64,000 bases of DNA from Anisus vortex (GCA_949126835.1 OX421497.1:24121612-24185611), one strand, 5' to 3'. Counted from the stretch's first letter, positions 24,770 to 38,406 are shown. Notes: generated by a model not told the origin, from the sequence alone. Numbers and translations are program-made.

Positions 24770-24920
24770 ATGAATGACGTCATTGTGTGTGGTGAAAAGA
24801 AAATAAATGACGTAATTGTGTGTAATGAAGAAGAGTGAGTGACGTCATGGTACGTGGATGAAGCTATACTAGGCTTTATGCTGCAAGGCGAAAGAGGCGT
24901 ACCCGGTACGACGTCATGTT
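24770..24920. repeat. Degenerate 33-bp repeat carrying CRE-like sites
   Basis: About three units each contain TGACGTCA or a one-base variant (24775-24782, 24808-24815 TGACGTAA, 24840-24847), and a further CGACGTCA lies at 24909-24916. TGACGTCA is the CREB/ATF consensus. Confidence 0.6.
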
Positions 24921-24939
24921 GTTTGGTGAAAAGGGGGAC

Positions 24940-25570
24940 GTTGGCGGCGTCTAGATGTGTGTTGAATGTTGTGTGCTGGAAGTGGTGGTAAAAGGGCGTC
25001 TAGATGTGTGTTGAATGTTGTGTGCTGAAAGTGGTGGTAAAAGGGCGTCTAGATGTGTGTTGAATGTTGTGTGCTGAAAGTGGTGGTAAAAGGGCGTCTA
25101 GATGTGTGTTGAATGTTGTGTGCTGAAAGTGGTGGTAAAAGGGCGTCTAGATGTGTGTTGAATGTTGTGTGCTGAAAGTGGTGGTAAAAGGGCGTCTAGA
25201 TGTGTGTTGAATGTTGTGTGCTGAAAGTGGTGGTAAAAGGGCGTCTAGATGTGTGTTGAATGTTGTGTGCTGAAAGTGGTGATAAAAGGGCGTCTAGATG
25301 TGTGTTGAATGTTGTGTGCTGAAAGTGGTGGTAAAAGGGCGTCTAGATGTGTGTTGAATGTTGTGTGCTGAAAGTGGTGGTAAAAGGGCGTCTAGATGTG
25401 TGTTGAATGTTGTGTGCTGAAAGTGGTGGTAAAAGGGCGTCTAGATGTGTGTTGAATGTTGTGTGCTGAAAGTGGTGGTAAAAGGGCGTCTAGATGTGTG
25501 TTGAATGTTGTGTGCTGAAAGTGGTGGTAAAAGGGCGTCCAGATGTGTGTTGAATGTTGTGTGCTGATTG
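24940..25570. repeat. 49-bp tandem array, about 12.5 units
   Basis: Unit GGGCGTCTAGATGTGTGTTG, then AATGTTGTGTGCTGAAAGTGGTGGTAAAA. Units are almost identical, which suggests recent expansion. Confidence 0.96.
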
Positions 25571-25574
25571 GCAT

Positions 25575-26755
25575 TTTAAAAAATCTGAATTTCATTGTAA
25601 GAGTGTGCGTTGATGTGTGGCGAAAATAATAAACTGCCATCATGGACACAAGCAGTGAAAGGGGTGTCGATTGACACTGACAGTGTGCCAAAAACAAAAT
25701 CTATTTAGGAACCATTGCTTTCAGGCCAACTTTCGGCACATACACTATACATCACATAAAATAATCTAACATTTATCAATCTTATATTTTTTAAAAATAA
25801 TAACAAAGAACTAAATACATTAGCGCCTATACACACAAAAAAAAACACACAAAGACAAAATTTCTAAAATTCTATAATTTAAAATCTTTAAACAAAAAAT
25901 GAAAACGCTAGCTGTATATTTGGGTTGATTGCTCTACTAAATGACAAAATGCTGTGAAGATTAAAGATCGAACATTTCATTCAAGCTTTTCTATCTTGGG
26001 TTTTGTTTGTTTCTGCGTTGATTTTCTCAGAAGTTGTTTTTAAATTCTCCTCCCAAGTATTAGACAACTTGTGGCCATGTTTCCGAGCACTCTGGGAGGA
26101 TTTTTAACGAGAAATATATGGACCCGGTGGGGTGGAGGGGGCGGAGATGGAAGGGTGTGGGTGAGAAGGGAGCGTGCAGACGTTTTTTTTAAAACTCAGC
26201 CCAGAGATCAGTGCCCATTACAGATCTGTTAGAAGTGATATTGAGAAGAGAGAAAAAGCCCTCTCTCAGTGTCCTCTTCACTCCCTCCTTATACACACAC
26301 AGACCCACACATTGATTGGTTAAAGGAAATGAACATTTCATGTGGCAATGCAAGTCTCAATGGGTTTTTATTTCAAACATCAGAGTGGCGAGTGTGAATG
26401 CATTCAGCGCCCCCCCTCCCTCCCCAATATCCCCTCAGCCCCCTCTTTCAAATTCTCAAGTGCAGGGAAAAGCTCCTGTGATCCCCAAAATCATTTCAGT
26501 TGGGAAACCGCCCCTCCCTCCCCTCTTTGTTTTCATTGAGACGAGAATTAAAGTACGGTGGGGATAGGGGAGGGGCGGAGGGGGGGACAATATAGAGGAT
26601 TGGGGGGGGGGGGGTAAATGAATAACATGAAAATGTGTTTGATTGAATTCGATTGTTGTTTTCTTTAATACAGAAACATTTCATTTCAATTGACTGAACT
26701 AAAACACAAAACAAAAGCAAGTCTTTGACTCAATTGGAATGCCTCATTAGACTAG
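25575..26755. other. Spacer with G- and C-rich runs, no gene
   Basis: C-rich (26405-26450) and G-rich (26560-26615) stretches create short proline-rich frames without homology that I can see. Confidence 0.5.
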
Positions 26756-26756
26756 T

Positions 26757-26935
26757 GATACTCTGTCACATAGACAAGTATCTTCACTCTGTCACATAGA
26801 CAAGTATCTTCACTCTGTCACATAGACAAGTATCTTCACTCTGTCACATAGACAAGTATCTTCACTCTGTCACATAGACGAGTATCTTCACTCTGTCACA
26901 TAGACAAGTATCTTCACTTTGTCAATATTATATAT
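26757..26935. repeat. 26-bp tandem array, 7 units
   Basis: Unit CACTCTGTCACATAGACAAG plus TATCTT, nearly identical copies. Confidence 0.95.
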
Positions 26936-27959
26936 TAAACGTAGACGATTACATAATTTGTCATTCACAAGTTCCTTGAATTACTTGTAAACCATTACGT
27001 TTTCTTTTACTCCATTAACTTATTTGGGGGAAAGGAGTGGGGGGGGGGGGGAGAGAAATGTGTAAAATAATTATCAAAATAATCAGTGAAAAATAAATGA
27101 ATTTTAAATAGACAATTGAAATAAAATTACGTACATGACGATAGACAAATTGGTCATGTGACCTGCATTTGGACCTTGCAGTAAACGTTAAATAGGTCAT
27201 CGGGGTAGGGGAGGGGGAATGGGTTCAAAACCTTCTAGAATACCATTCATTCATTAAATGTGGGTAAGTACTTTTGTCCCATTGTCTATGTGTGCCAAGT
27301 GCCAACATACGTCTATGTGTGCCAACTGCCAACTGTCTGTGGGCAAATACTGCAACGGCAACATTTGTTAAATTCAACTTAATGAAATAATGACATCATA
27401 ATGCTAAACACATGACTTTAGAAAATATACACAATTCTTTATAAAGAACAACATACACAATTATACAGACAGAACACTAAAATATCTATTAGATCTAGAT
27501 CTATGTACCACAGAATAGTCCGTACTATTTACACATGCTGAAATATTTATACATACACAATTTTTGTGGGAGGTACTCTGGTAGTGAACTATATACACGA
27601 ATGTTGTCAAAGTAGTATACTTTGGTAATCAAACAAATGAATGCATTACATTTTTATTGGATATTGCTTAATGTAATACAGCCGTAATTCAATTTCAATT
27701 AATAAAATAATATTAATAAAAATAACAGAAACAATGAATAAATACAAATATTATTTTGAAGTTGTTTTTTTTTTACATTTGTTACAAATATTTCCCATTT
27801 TTTTGGTGGGTTGGACATGATTGTCTTTGGTAAGATATAATAATATAATAATATATATATAATAATAATAATATGAACTTAGTGGAGAGATTTTTAACCG
27901 ACTATGTTTATATGTGTTTAAATTTTTTGGGATAAAGTATTCCGTGTCTGCATGGGTTG
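26936..27959. other. AT-rich spacer, nothing recognised
   Basis: Contains a short (AT)n/(AAT)n microsatellite near 27840 and a G14 run near 27038. Confidence 0.5.
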
Positions 27960-28335
27960 AAATGTGTGCGTGTTGATATGTGTGTGTCTGTGGTGTGTTT
28001 GCGTGTTGGTGTGTGCGTGTTCGTGTGTGTGTGTCTGTGGTGTGCTTGCGTGTTGGTGTGTGCGTGTTGATATGTGTGTGTCTGTGGTGTGCTTGCGTGT
28101 TGGTGTGTGCGTGTTGATATGTGTGTGTCTGTGGTGTGTTTGCGTGTTGGTGTGTGCGTGTTGGTGTGTGTGTGTCTGTGGTGTGCTTGCGTGTAGGTGT
28201 GTGCGTGTTGATATGTGTGTGTCTGTGGTGTGCTTGCGTGTTGGTGTGTGCGTGTTGATATGTGTGTGTCTGTGGTGTGTTTGCGTGTTGGTGTGTGCGT
28301 GTCTGTGGTGTGTTTGCGTGTTGGTGTGTGCGTGA
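27960..28335. repeat. GT-rich tandem array with GTGTCTGTGGTGTG units
   Basis: Compound repeat of TGTGTGCGTGTTGATATG and TGTCTGTGGTGTGCTTGCG blocks. The Cys/Val-rich 123-codon frame across it is a repeat artefact. Confidence 0.93.
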
Positions 28336-29107
28336 TTAAAACAACTTTGTGTTTGACATTGTCTCTTGACGCGTGGGATTGAAATCCGTCTGTGTGTCTG
28401 TGCGTGTTTGTGTGTGTCTGATTCAGTTTAACCTCTGTTGTTGCGTGTGATTAAGATCGCCTTGTCTGTTTTAATTAGCCGCGCTGTTGTTATGTGTTTT
28501 TAATAGTGTTTAACTTTAACGTCCTAGTTTTATATACTCAAACGGTTGGGTGGAATGCGAATTTAAACTTTGTCTTAATCTTAAAGACGTTTCTTGTTGG
28601 AAGTTGCTGTACACAACATAATTAGTAGGTGGTGGCCGTTCAATTGAAATGGAACGGAAGTGCTAAAGATGTGTGTGAACATGAGTGCGCATGCGTGTGT
28701 AGGTGTTTGTGTGTGCGTGCGCGCGACGTGTGTTTGTTTATACAGTCCCAAAACATGCTGTCAGTCTTAGCTAGATCTGGAAGATGTCAGAAGGTTTTGA
28801 GTCAGGAAGTAAGTCGAGAAAAGACTAGAGCGCCAGTTAAGGTAGACTTCTTAGGTAAACTAGTAGTAATCTAGTAGCAAAACCGGCCAGTACCAGCAGA
28901 AATGAAGTTCACAAACAACTAACAACAACAGTTATCAATACATGTAGTGATTATAGTATTTAGTATTTACAGAGACCTAGTGCAAAACTGGGGATATACT
29001 TATGTTTAACATTTTTTAGTAAATAGACACTGTTAACAAAAACTCCCGTTTGAAAACGTTCGTTCAAACACATAGTTCACAAGTTTAGCCACAAATAACA
29101 AGTTGAT

Positions 29108-29265
29108 AGTGTGGCCAAGCCACAACGCCCAGTTGCCTCTACATCCCCCACCTGATGTCAGGGCAGACTAAGATGAAACCTCCCTTTGTTTTTTTAACCA
29201 GGGTTTCACCCTGTAACACGCGGGCGTTTAATCCGACATTTCGCCGCTAGACGGACCAATCGTTA
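29108..29265 (-). mobile_element. Diverged core SINE relic, copy 7
   Basis: The plus strand shows GTGTGGCCAAGCCACAACGCCCAG, corresponding to the complement of the core end, and a box-A-like CGTCTAGCGGCG on the minus strand. The middle is decayed. Confidence 0.5.
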
Positions 29266-29269
29266 CGTT

Positions 29270-31440
29270 TTGAGGATTTAATAAATGAATGCTGTCCTAT
29301 GGCCGGCTATCCTATAGTTTATCTGTACCGGTGGTAAAACACACACAAATACAAGGCGTTGGGAGGGGGTGGGGACTTTGGACTCTAGTTCGTACAACAC
29401 CAAGACAGAGAGACGCCGACACATAAACATTGCAGCCCCAACACGACCCAGGACCTGTTCACCTCTCTCCCCACAGTAGAACAATACTACTTCTGCCCCC
29501 AAGTGCGTTCTAGTGGCCATCTGTCACGAGGGACTTAAGAACATGGGCTACACTGGTCGGGGGGGGGGGAGGGGGCTTAAGAAGCGAGAAAGGATGGGGG
29601 GGGGACTAAATAAACAACGTAGGCATTCTTCTCTCAACGTCCGCACCCCCCCCCCGTTCACATCACACAAACTTTTTACTCCCCCACTAGCCCCCCCCCC
29701 CCCCCGTCTAGTATTGTTCAGAGTTGACAACATAAATGGCACCGTGGCTTGTCCGTTGTCAAGCTGTTGATATCCTGTGTAATTATAAGATGTTTTACCC
29801 CCCCCCTTGCCCCCAGTCCTCTCCCTACACCCCCCTCCCACAGAGTGCTTGTGGTGCAGGCCAGATAATACCCGTAACAGAATGTAGGCCTACCTGTTGG
29901 TCCTTACTATAGCCTACCTTACACTAGTCAACAAAATAATTTTTATTCCCACGTTATAATTTATAGTGTTTGTACTAAAATTTCGAGTCACTAAATCGCA
30001 TTTGCAGCTTTATTAAAATTAAACTTTTTTTTTAAAGTTTAATTTAAAAAATAGCTCTAAAAGTTTTTATTTCATTCGAAAAATGTTCATTTATTTATTA
30101 ACAAAAAATTACCTCCCCTTGACCACTTCATTAATTCCACTTGACCATCTGAATCTGATTAATTATAGTACTAGGTGGCGCGACGGATGAGTGCGCTGTG
30201 GCGTAGACTAAAAACGAGTCTAGACGCCCATTGGTTGGTGCTGAGTCTTGGGACCCGTGGGTCACTAGAGACCATCAAAGAGTTCGTTACGTTACAGTAG
30301 GGGGAAAAGTATTTACGTCACAAAAAAATAAACTTTCCCTTTTTAGTAACAATACTCAGCTGTATGAATATATCGCATTACAATATCTTAACAAAGTAGG
30401 CCTACTGGCTTACGTTTAAATCTAAACAGTAGTTTAAAATAAACTTATTTATTATAACGTGAATCTCATAATATTTCTACTTTTACTCGCACAAACTCGA
30501 TACCCGTATCTTTGTCCCAGTACAAGAGAACAGTATAGGTGTACCTAGCTGAATAGAGAACAAATTCTAGGAACTGTTCATTAAAGTAAAGAGAAACAAT
30601 GGTGGTAGGAGGGGGGGGGCAAGTTCCAGAGTATAAACTTAATTAAAACAAATTAATTTCATGATAATTTGTCAAGCTTTACAAAAAAAATATTTAAAAT
30701 ATTAAGTTCTATATTTATATAGGTCTGTATCGAATAGAAAGTACCGGTACGGGGGAAGGGGTAGGGGATCGCGTGCATGCAGACGACTATAGCCGCCTGC
30801 TCATTCCACACCGAACAATAATTGAACCGCGCACACACGCCGCCCCTACACGGCAAGCAACCAACACACTACACACTTGTTCGTTGTCCCAGACACAAGT
30901 TTAAATACACTCACTCATTAACGTTCTTGTTTCCCCTTCTTGTTAAACCGTGCAGGTTTTTTTTATTACTTTAAACTTTTTTTATAGGAGGAAAAAGAAG
31001 GGGAGAGAAATAGAAAGAGAGGAGGGGGGTGGGGAGAGAGGGAGAGAGAAAGAAAGAATATAAAAAAACACAGACAGGCAGAACAGACCGTTTATGTGAT
31101 GGATAGGTGTGGGCCTGGGTCTGAAGGTAAATCTAGGCACTGTTCCACGGTGTGTTGTAAGTAGAAAATATCTGAGTTTCAAATGGCTTCTAATGGAACT
31201 CATTGTATCTTCTAATGACTCCGTAATGTATCAACAACAGACGTCACCACTTAGCCGTTAAATGTATTACACCGGCTACGGTGATTACACAAAAATGTTT
31301 ATGACACAAGAAGAAAGAGAAAGAAAAAGAAAAAAAAGAAAGATAAGGTTGAAATTGGGTGGCATACATTGTTAATCATCACCGTTTAACCATGCACAGT
31401 TTTTTTTTAATTGGGTCACACTGCTAGGTTGAAAAAAGGA
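29270..31440. other. Spacer, no gene recognised
   Basis: C15 run at 29691-29705, other G/C runs, and scattered TAGGCCTA and TACCGGTA palindromes. A tRNA-like impression near 30175-30240 is too weak to call. Confidence 0.5.
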
Positions 31441-31441
31441 A

Positions 31442-32305
31442 ATATTACAGCAACTTATATAACAGCTGCAGATATATCCACTATTATAACAGCTGCAGAT
31501 ATATCCACTATTATAACAGCTGCAGATATATCCACTATTATAACAGCTGCAGATATATCCACTATTATAACAGCTGCAGATATATCCACTATTATAACAG
31601 CTGCAGATATATCCACTATTATAACAGCTGCAGATATATCCACTGTTATAACAGCTGCAGATATATCCACTATTATAACAGCTGCAGATATATCCACTGT
31701 TATAACAGCTGCAGATATATCCACTATTATAACAGCTGCAGATATATCCACTATTATAACAGCTGCAGATATATCCACTATTATAACAGCTGCAGATATA
31801 TCCACTGTTATAACAGCTGCAGATATATCCACTATTATAACAGCTGCAGATATATCCACTATTATAACAGCTGCAGATATATCCACTATAACAGCTGCAG
31901 ATATATCCATAAAACAGCTGCAGATATATCCACTATAACAGCTGCAGATATATCCACTATAACAGCTGCAGATGTATCTACTATAACAGCTGCAGATATA
32001 TCCACTATTATAACAGCTGCAGATATATCCACTATAAAAGCTGCTTGATATATCCACTATAACAGCTGCAGATATATCCACTAAAACAGCTGCAGATATA
32101 TCCACTATAACAGCTGCAGATATATCCACTATAACAGCTGCAGATGTATCTACTATAACAGCTGCAGATATATCCACTATAACAGCTGCAGATGTATCTA
32201 CTATAACAGCTGCAGATATATCCACTAATATAACAGCTGCAGATATATCCACTAAAACAGCTGCAGATATATATCCACTATAACAGCTGCAGATATATCC
32301 ACTGC
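31442..32305. repeat. 27-bp to 24-bp minisatellite, about 33 units
   Basis: Unit ATAACAGCTGCAGATATATC plus CACTATT. The left half uses 27-bp units and the right half (from about 31880) mostly 24-bp units that lack ATT. Every unit carries CAGCTGCAG (overlapping PvuII and PstI sites). Both lengths are multiples of 3, so frames stay open on both strands (TAADISTII forward); these are not genes. Confidence 0.96.
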
Positions 32306-32724
32306 TAGATTACCGCTCCGTGTGATATTATTATCGTAATGCTATTCATCAACAGTCTCATTTCTATAATCGTCCTTAGCCGACCCTCGGATAATCAAAA
32401 GATTATATCGCGCAGGGTATTGTGGGAGAAATCCGTGGGCGAGTGAACGAAGTGGAGGGTGGGGGTGGGCTGGGTAGTAAAAAAAAACAAAACAACAATC
32501 TACTTTTAAAATGATAAAAAAGTTGGATCGTTAAAAGAAAAGAGAAACATTAATCAAGGCAATAAACCATTAACATCCATCTTCTAGTGTCAGTTGAGCT
32601 GATATCAAGAGCTTAGACTTTTGGCTGGAGCCAAGAATTTTAACAAAATAGGATTGAATATTCTTACACTAAGTAAACTCTTGGTTTGTGTAGTAATATA
32701 TGTGTTATTCTAGAATTAACAGCA

Positions 32725-32975
32725 AATCTTATCTCACGTGTTACTCACATCCTTCTATATAGAAGATTATTGCGTCCAACCCTTATCATATATGAATATA
32801 TGCGAGTTTAATTTTAAACCTAGTGTTGCAGATTGACGAGGTTTTTTTAAATGATGATAAGTTGTTGGTTTTCCTACTTTTTCTTTATGCAACCCATTCC
32901 ATGCCCAGATGCCTCTGAGGCGAAGAAAGAAAATTATGCTTGAAAAGAAAGTGTTTATTCCCTTGCGTCCGTCGG
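32725..32975 (-). mobile_element. LINE 3' fragment, copy C of the 52-kb family
   Basis: The minus strand carries GGCATGGAATGGGTTGC, the ATCATTTAAAA block, then GGACGCAATAATCTTC, the TTCTATATAGAA stem-loop and an AGATAAGAT tail, in the same order as copy A at 52060-52735. Coding is more decayed than in copy A. Confidence 0.75.
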
Positions 32976-35671
32976 AGTATTTAAATGATTTATTGATTGC
33001 GCTGTATTTCTAAGTTAGCATTGAATTCTATGTGCATTATTACTACTTTAAATAAATAAGTGTAGCCCAAACTATCCGCAATAAGTTATTTACATTTTAA
33101 CTGTTACATTTCAATAAAGTTTGATTTAATAAAAATATATTTACACAATAGCATTACGTCTACATCGAGCGATGAGGTAACTTTGTTACTTTAAAAAGTA
33201 TAGTTTTTATTGAATTTGTTAAATAGTAAAACGTGGAGGCCTTCGTTAATAGACTTAATGGACGCGAAGTTAAGCGCGTTAAGAGTCTTAAAGTCAGTTG
33301 GAACTAATTTACAGGATGAAGTGCAAGAATTTCAAGCGGCCTAATAAATAATGTATGAAAGAAATGCAGTGGAAGTGTGCTATTTACGGAATTAGCCGAA
33401 TCAATTACGGAGAGTCGCTTGTTATTAAGGAGAGTTCGCTTGAGACTTGTTATTTAAGGAGAGTTCGCTTGTTATCAGATGTCAGGAAGTGGAGCAGGGG
33501 CCAGCATCGGAGCAAGCACTTGTAGAATACAACAATAAGCTGTTGAGAGTAGTCGCCCTTCTTTCTATTTCCAGCACCCACACACACCCCTCTGCCTCCC
33601 GGCCCCCTCCTTCTCCTCTTACAGCAGTAGCACACAGTCATGCTGCTCAAATACAGGCTAGCGGGGGTAGGGGGCTTACACACATCTCCTCCCTCCTCCT
33701 GACCTGTGTACAGCCAACACCCCCCCGTCCACAAGCTCTCCTAAATCCTCCCCCCCACCCACCCTCCCATCGAATAAAACCCCCCAAAAAGTTTTAAAGG
33801 TTTTACGCTAGGAGGTTGTGGGTGCCGTGGATGACCTTTACCGTCACAGCTTGCCCGAGTTTAATAACACACGCACGCACGCACACACACAGCTGCCAAG
33901 ATGAGAACAGTGCAATGTGGGCTTAACGTCAAAAGCTCTGTCAGAGAAGGAAGTCTGCTAGATTCTATTTCCTACCAGAAGCCACTCGTGTGCTGCCATC
34001 GTTGTTGTTTTGTTTGTGTGTGTTTTGTTGTTGTTGTTTTCATTTGACTTCAGTTAGACTCAACACACATTTTAAACCTCAAGCCAACTTCTGGCTTCAA
34101 CACATAACAATAAACTACCTACCCTCACCCCACTCTTCCCACACAAATAGCCTACATGTAGTGTTTTAAGTTTCATGAAATGTGCATATTTGCTCAAAGG
34201 ATGCCAACTATTTGACTGGAATCGATCAATATAAAACACACAAACACACACAAGTCACACATGGAGTAATTTTAAACCAATCAATTCGCAAGCAGAATTT
34301 GACCAGTTTTTTTTTTCTTCTAGGTCAGTGTGCTAGCTATTGAGTTATTGAATATCTTATTGCGTTTTGGTGTGGAAAATAAACTCAAATAAAACATAGA
34401 TCAGTTAAGAAAGCTTCTAAAGTTTAAAACAGTGTCAAGAGTCAACTTCATTGAATAATATAAAACAGTAGATATAATAGCTTCTATCTTTACAGATCAT
34501 TGGTGCATATAGATCTAATAAAGTATTATTTTGATTTAAAAAAAAAAAAAAACAACTATAACAATTTGGTGATTTGGCTTCGAGAAGCTGTGCAGCTCTA
34601 ATTGTATTACACTGACCTTTAAAATGAATATTAATGAGGTTCAACTCGGGACGGAAGTCGAGCCTTACCATTGCAACGTTTGACTAATAAGCGATCTATG
34701 TATTCTATATCTAGATTCTAGATCTATGATTAAAGCCTTTCCGCTTCAAGTCTTTTATTAACTTCCACCGATACATTTTCTTTCCCGGTGACTAATCATG
34801 CTTTCGCCTACAAAGGGAAATAATAAGCTAGGAGCAAATTAACATAGGGCATTGTCCTCGTAGATCACCGTGTGTACTGTATTGCACTACTACTCCACCT
34901 ACTACTACTTACTGTAGGACTGTAGGGGAGGTAAATAGCAATTCAACTAGAAATAAGGAAGTCGTTTTTGTGTGTGAGTGTGTGATACACGGGGAACGTG
35001 GTGAAGCCATGAAATTGTACGAAACTCAATGTGTAAGTTACTTACACACATAAACAAAACACCTTTCTCTCTGTGTTGTCATATTTGTGTAAGTGAAGTG
35101 AAGCAGATAACATTGATGTATCGACATTCAACAACAAAACGTTTGGAAAAGTTCCGCTTGGAGAATTTCAATTTCTGCCAGACTAGATGAGACAAAAGGG
35201 GGAGTTCACCTGTTGTGTTTGTGTTCAGTTAGTTACGGAATGCAGGGTAGTGTAAGGTCAGGGAGATAGCCGGTTAAGGGGGGGGGGGGGCTGTAGGTTA
35301 AAGGTTAGATTAGATCGCTTGTTGAGCCCAAGTCTCAGTGATTACATAATATTGGCATGTACTCGCCAGAGGTCAGTAGACTGGTGAATAGATATATCGG
35401 TACTGGTAAAGTTCAATGACCTCTGGTGAAAAAGATGATTCAAATGAGCGTCTGTCCAGTTGTTGTGTGGGTGGGCCACTTAGAATAGTGGACCGGGCCA
35501 GAGGCGTCGGTCCTCAGACGTGGAGTATCTTTTGTATTATTCAATGACGCTGACTCTTTGTGTTTACGGATGACGCTAACCACATAGCCAACAGATGGAG
35601 CGAGAGAACATAATAATATTTTTTTTTACAGCGAATTAAACATGAACAAATAGATGAACATTGCACAAACT
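32976..35671. other. Spacer, no gene recognised
   Basis: Contains CA/GT microsatellites near 33870 and 34015, a G13 run at 35278-35290 and otherwise AT-rich unique sequence. Confidence 0.5.
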
Positions 35672-36905
35672 ATAAGAAACAGAGGAAACTGTGCTATATA
35701 AGAAACAGAAGGAATTGTGCTATATAAGAAACAGAAGGAATTGTGCTATATAAGAAACAGAAGGAATTGTGCTATATAAGAAACAGAGAGAACTGTGCTA
35801 TATAAGAAACAGAAAGAACTGTGCTATATAAGAAACAGAAGGAATTGTGCTATATAATAAACAGAGAGAACTGTGCTATATAAGAAACAGAGAGAACTGT
35901 GCTATATAAGAAACAGAAGGAATTGTGCTATATAAGAAACAGAGAGAATTGTGCTATATAAGAAACAGAGAGAACTGAGCTATATAAGAAACAGAGAGAA
36001 CTGTGCTATATAAGAAACAGAGAGAACTGTGCTATATAAGAAACAGAGAGAACTGAGCTATATAAGAAACAGAGAGAACTGTGCTATATAAGAAACAGAG
36101 AGAACTGTGCTATATAAGAAACAGAGAGAACTGAGCTATATAAGAAACAGAAGGAATTGTGCTATATAAGAAACAGAGAGAACTGTGCTATATATGAAAC
36201 AGAGAGAACTGAGCTATATAAGAAACAGAAGGAATTGTGCTATATAAGAAACAGAGAGAACTGTGCTATATATGAAACAGAGAGAACTGTGCTATATATG
36301 AAACAGAGATAACTGAGCTATATAAGAAACAGAGAGAACTGTGCTATATATGAAACAGAGAGAACTGAGCTATATAAGAAACAGAGAGAACTGTGCTATA
36401 TAAGAAACAGAGAGAACTGTGCTATATAAGAAACAGAGAGAACTGAGCTATATAAGAAACAGAAGGAATTGTGCTATATAAGAAACAGAGAGAACTGTGC
36501 TATATATGAAACAGAGAGAACTGAGCTATATAAGAAACAGAAGGAATTGTGCTATATAAGAAACAGAGAGAACTGTGCTATATATGAAACAGAGAGAACT
36601 GTGCTATATATGAAACAGAGATAACTGAGCTATATAAGAAACAGAGAGAACTGTGCTATATATGAAACAGAGAGAACTGAGCTATATAAGAAACAGAGAG
36701 AACTGTGCTATATAAGAAACAGAGAGAACTGTGCTATATATGAAACAGAGAGAACTGTGCTATATAAGAAACAGAGAGAATTGTGCTATATAAGAAACAG
36801 AGAGAACTGAGCTATATAAGAAACAGAAGGAACTGTGCTATATAAGAAACAGAGAGAACTGTGCTATATAAGAAACAGATAGAAATGTGCTAGACTATAT
36901 AAAAA
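35672..36905. repeat. 26-bp minisatellite with TATATAAG in most units, about 47 units
   Basis: Unit GAAACAGAGAGAACTGTGC plus TATATAA. Variants GAAGGAATT, TGAGC and TATATATG recur in a fixed order, giving a 312-bp (12-unit) higher-order period: the rare variant AAACAGAGATAACTGAGC is at 36301 and again at 36613. Confidence 0.96.
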
Positions 36906-37914
36906 CAGATGGAACTGCGCTAAATGATATCAAAACGAAAGAGTGGAAGCAGCAAAATAAAAAACTGAACGGCCAGCTGGGGGATGAGGAGGAAGATTTC
37001 AGCGCCCATGTGTCACGCGATTAAACAAACATTACAAGAAATAAACTTAATTAATTAATGTTTTAAATAAATAAATAAAAAACTGCCCTCTATTGACTCA
37101 AGGGTTAAGCTAAAACAGCTTAAATTAAGTTAAAGGCTACGAACTTCTGTTCTATTATTTGTGTGTGTGTGTACAAGCTACTACTAGTCCTTGATATTAT
37201 AAAGTCAAATAAAGTTTACATTTTTTTTTCAAGTAAATTAAATGGGTGATGAAGCTCTACTCGCTTATTACTTTGATCTCTTTTAAAATACTGGTGCACA
37301 TTTAAAGCGCGACTGAAGCAAAGCTGATTAATTTAATTATTCCAAACAATCGCCACCCACCTCCCTCCCATCTTTATACTCACTGTCTCCTGCGCCCCTT
37401 CACTCCACCCACCCCCAGTCCTGGGTACCCCCCCCCCCCCCCCCATCAATCCCCAACTCGCTGTAGGCCTGACATGACTATTTCTTCACACATCATTCAC
37501 ATGCTTCCATCAGATGAAATGTGTCAAAGAACGCACAGGGAAGTGCTGGTTACTTTGCACTTAAACAAAAAAAAAAAGATTCCACACACACTCACACGTA
37601 GAGCTATTGACGGATTTATTGATTTCGTGTCTAAATAGCGGCCAGCACTCGTTCTCGGGCTCCCAATGTGCTCTACACCACGACTAGCAGCTGGCACGAG
37701 AACAAGGGGAAGTAAGCGGATTTTCGGAATATCGATCAGTTCGGGAGGGGGAGGGGGCACGGGTCAATAGGAATCTAAGCAAAGTGATCGACGCTCTACA
37801 GCAAATATAAGAGTCCCGGGGACAGCTGTCGTGTACCGGGCTAACGACAGGCGTCATCATCGGATCGACATTCACGCGCGGGGGGACATCGGCGTCATCA
37901 GATTGACAAACTAG

Positions 37915-38012
37915 TACATCTCAGTCTCGCTGGGAGGTCAACAACAGTCAACATACATCTCAGTCTCGCTTGGAGTTCAACATACATCTCAGTCTCGCTC
38001 ATATACTCCACA
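37915..38012. repeat. Three copies of ACATCTCAGTCTCGCT
   Basis: Short direct repeats with spacer GGAGGTCAACAACAGTCA-like sequence between them. Confidence 0.8.
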
Positions 38013-38406
38013 CACTGTATATAAAGCTATGAATATATAACGAATCCAAAAACTACAAATACGCCAGTAAACACATGCTAGCTTCATTAACTTGGAACTG
38101 TTTTAACTAGTGAATTAATAAAATAGACGGTTAAAAGGAAGACCTTGATGAAAATGTATAAGAATTATTTTTTTTTTAAATAATAAAACCAGACAACATT
38201 GAACTGATAGTTTCTAAAATGCTAATTGAATTATCATTAACACACATCACAGACTATGATATTATGGACCGCTTGCTTAGATATTTCTGCTATTTGATGA
38301 CTCGAGAACTCCTGTTTCGGAAATTTCCGATCACAAACAGAAATTATTTAATGTAGACTACCGTTTAGTAATTCGTTATGATTTTATCAATTGGAAACTA
38401 TCAACT

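Noticed and set aside
27964..28335. Cysteine-rich 123-codon frame resembling a secreted peptide
   Set aside because: It is a GT-rich microsatellite array; the Cys/Val pattern follows from TGTGTG.
30150..30260. tRNA-like impression (GGTGGCGCGACGGATGAGTGCG)
   Set aside because: No box B at the right distance and no SINE body downstream.
31411..32252. 175- and 265-codon frames (ITAADISTI / VDISAAVI)
   Set aside because: Both come from the same 27/24-bp array on opposite strands; unit length is a multiple of three and lacks stops.
33447..33797. 116-codon plus frame rich in proline and serine
   Set aside because: Driven by CT/CCCC-rich low-complexity sequence; an overlapping minus frame is equally long.
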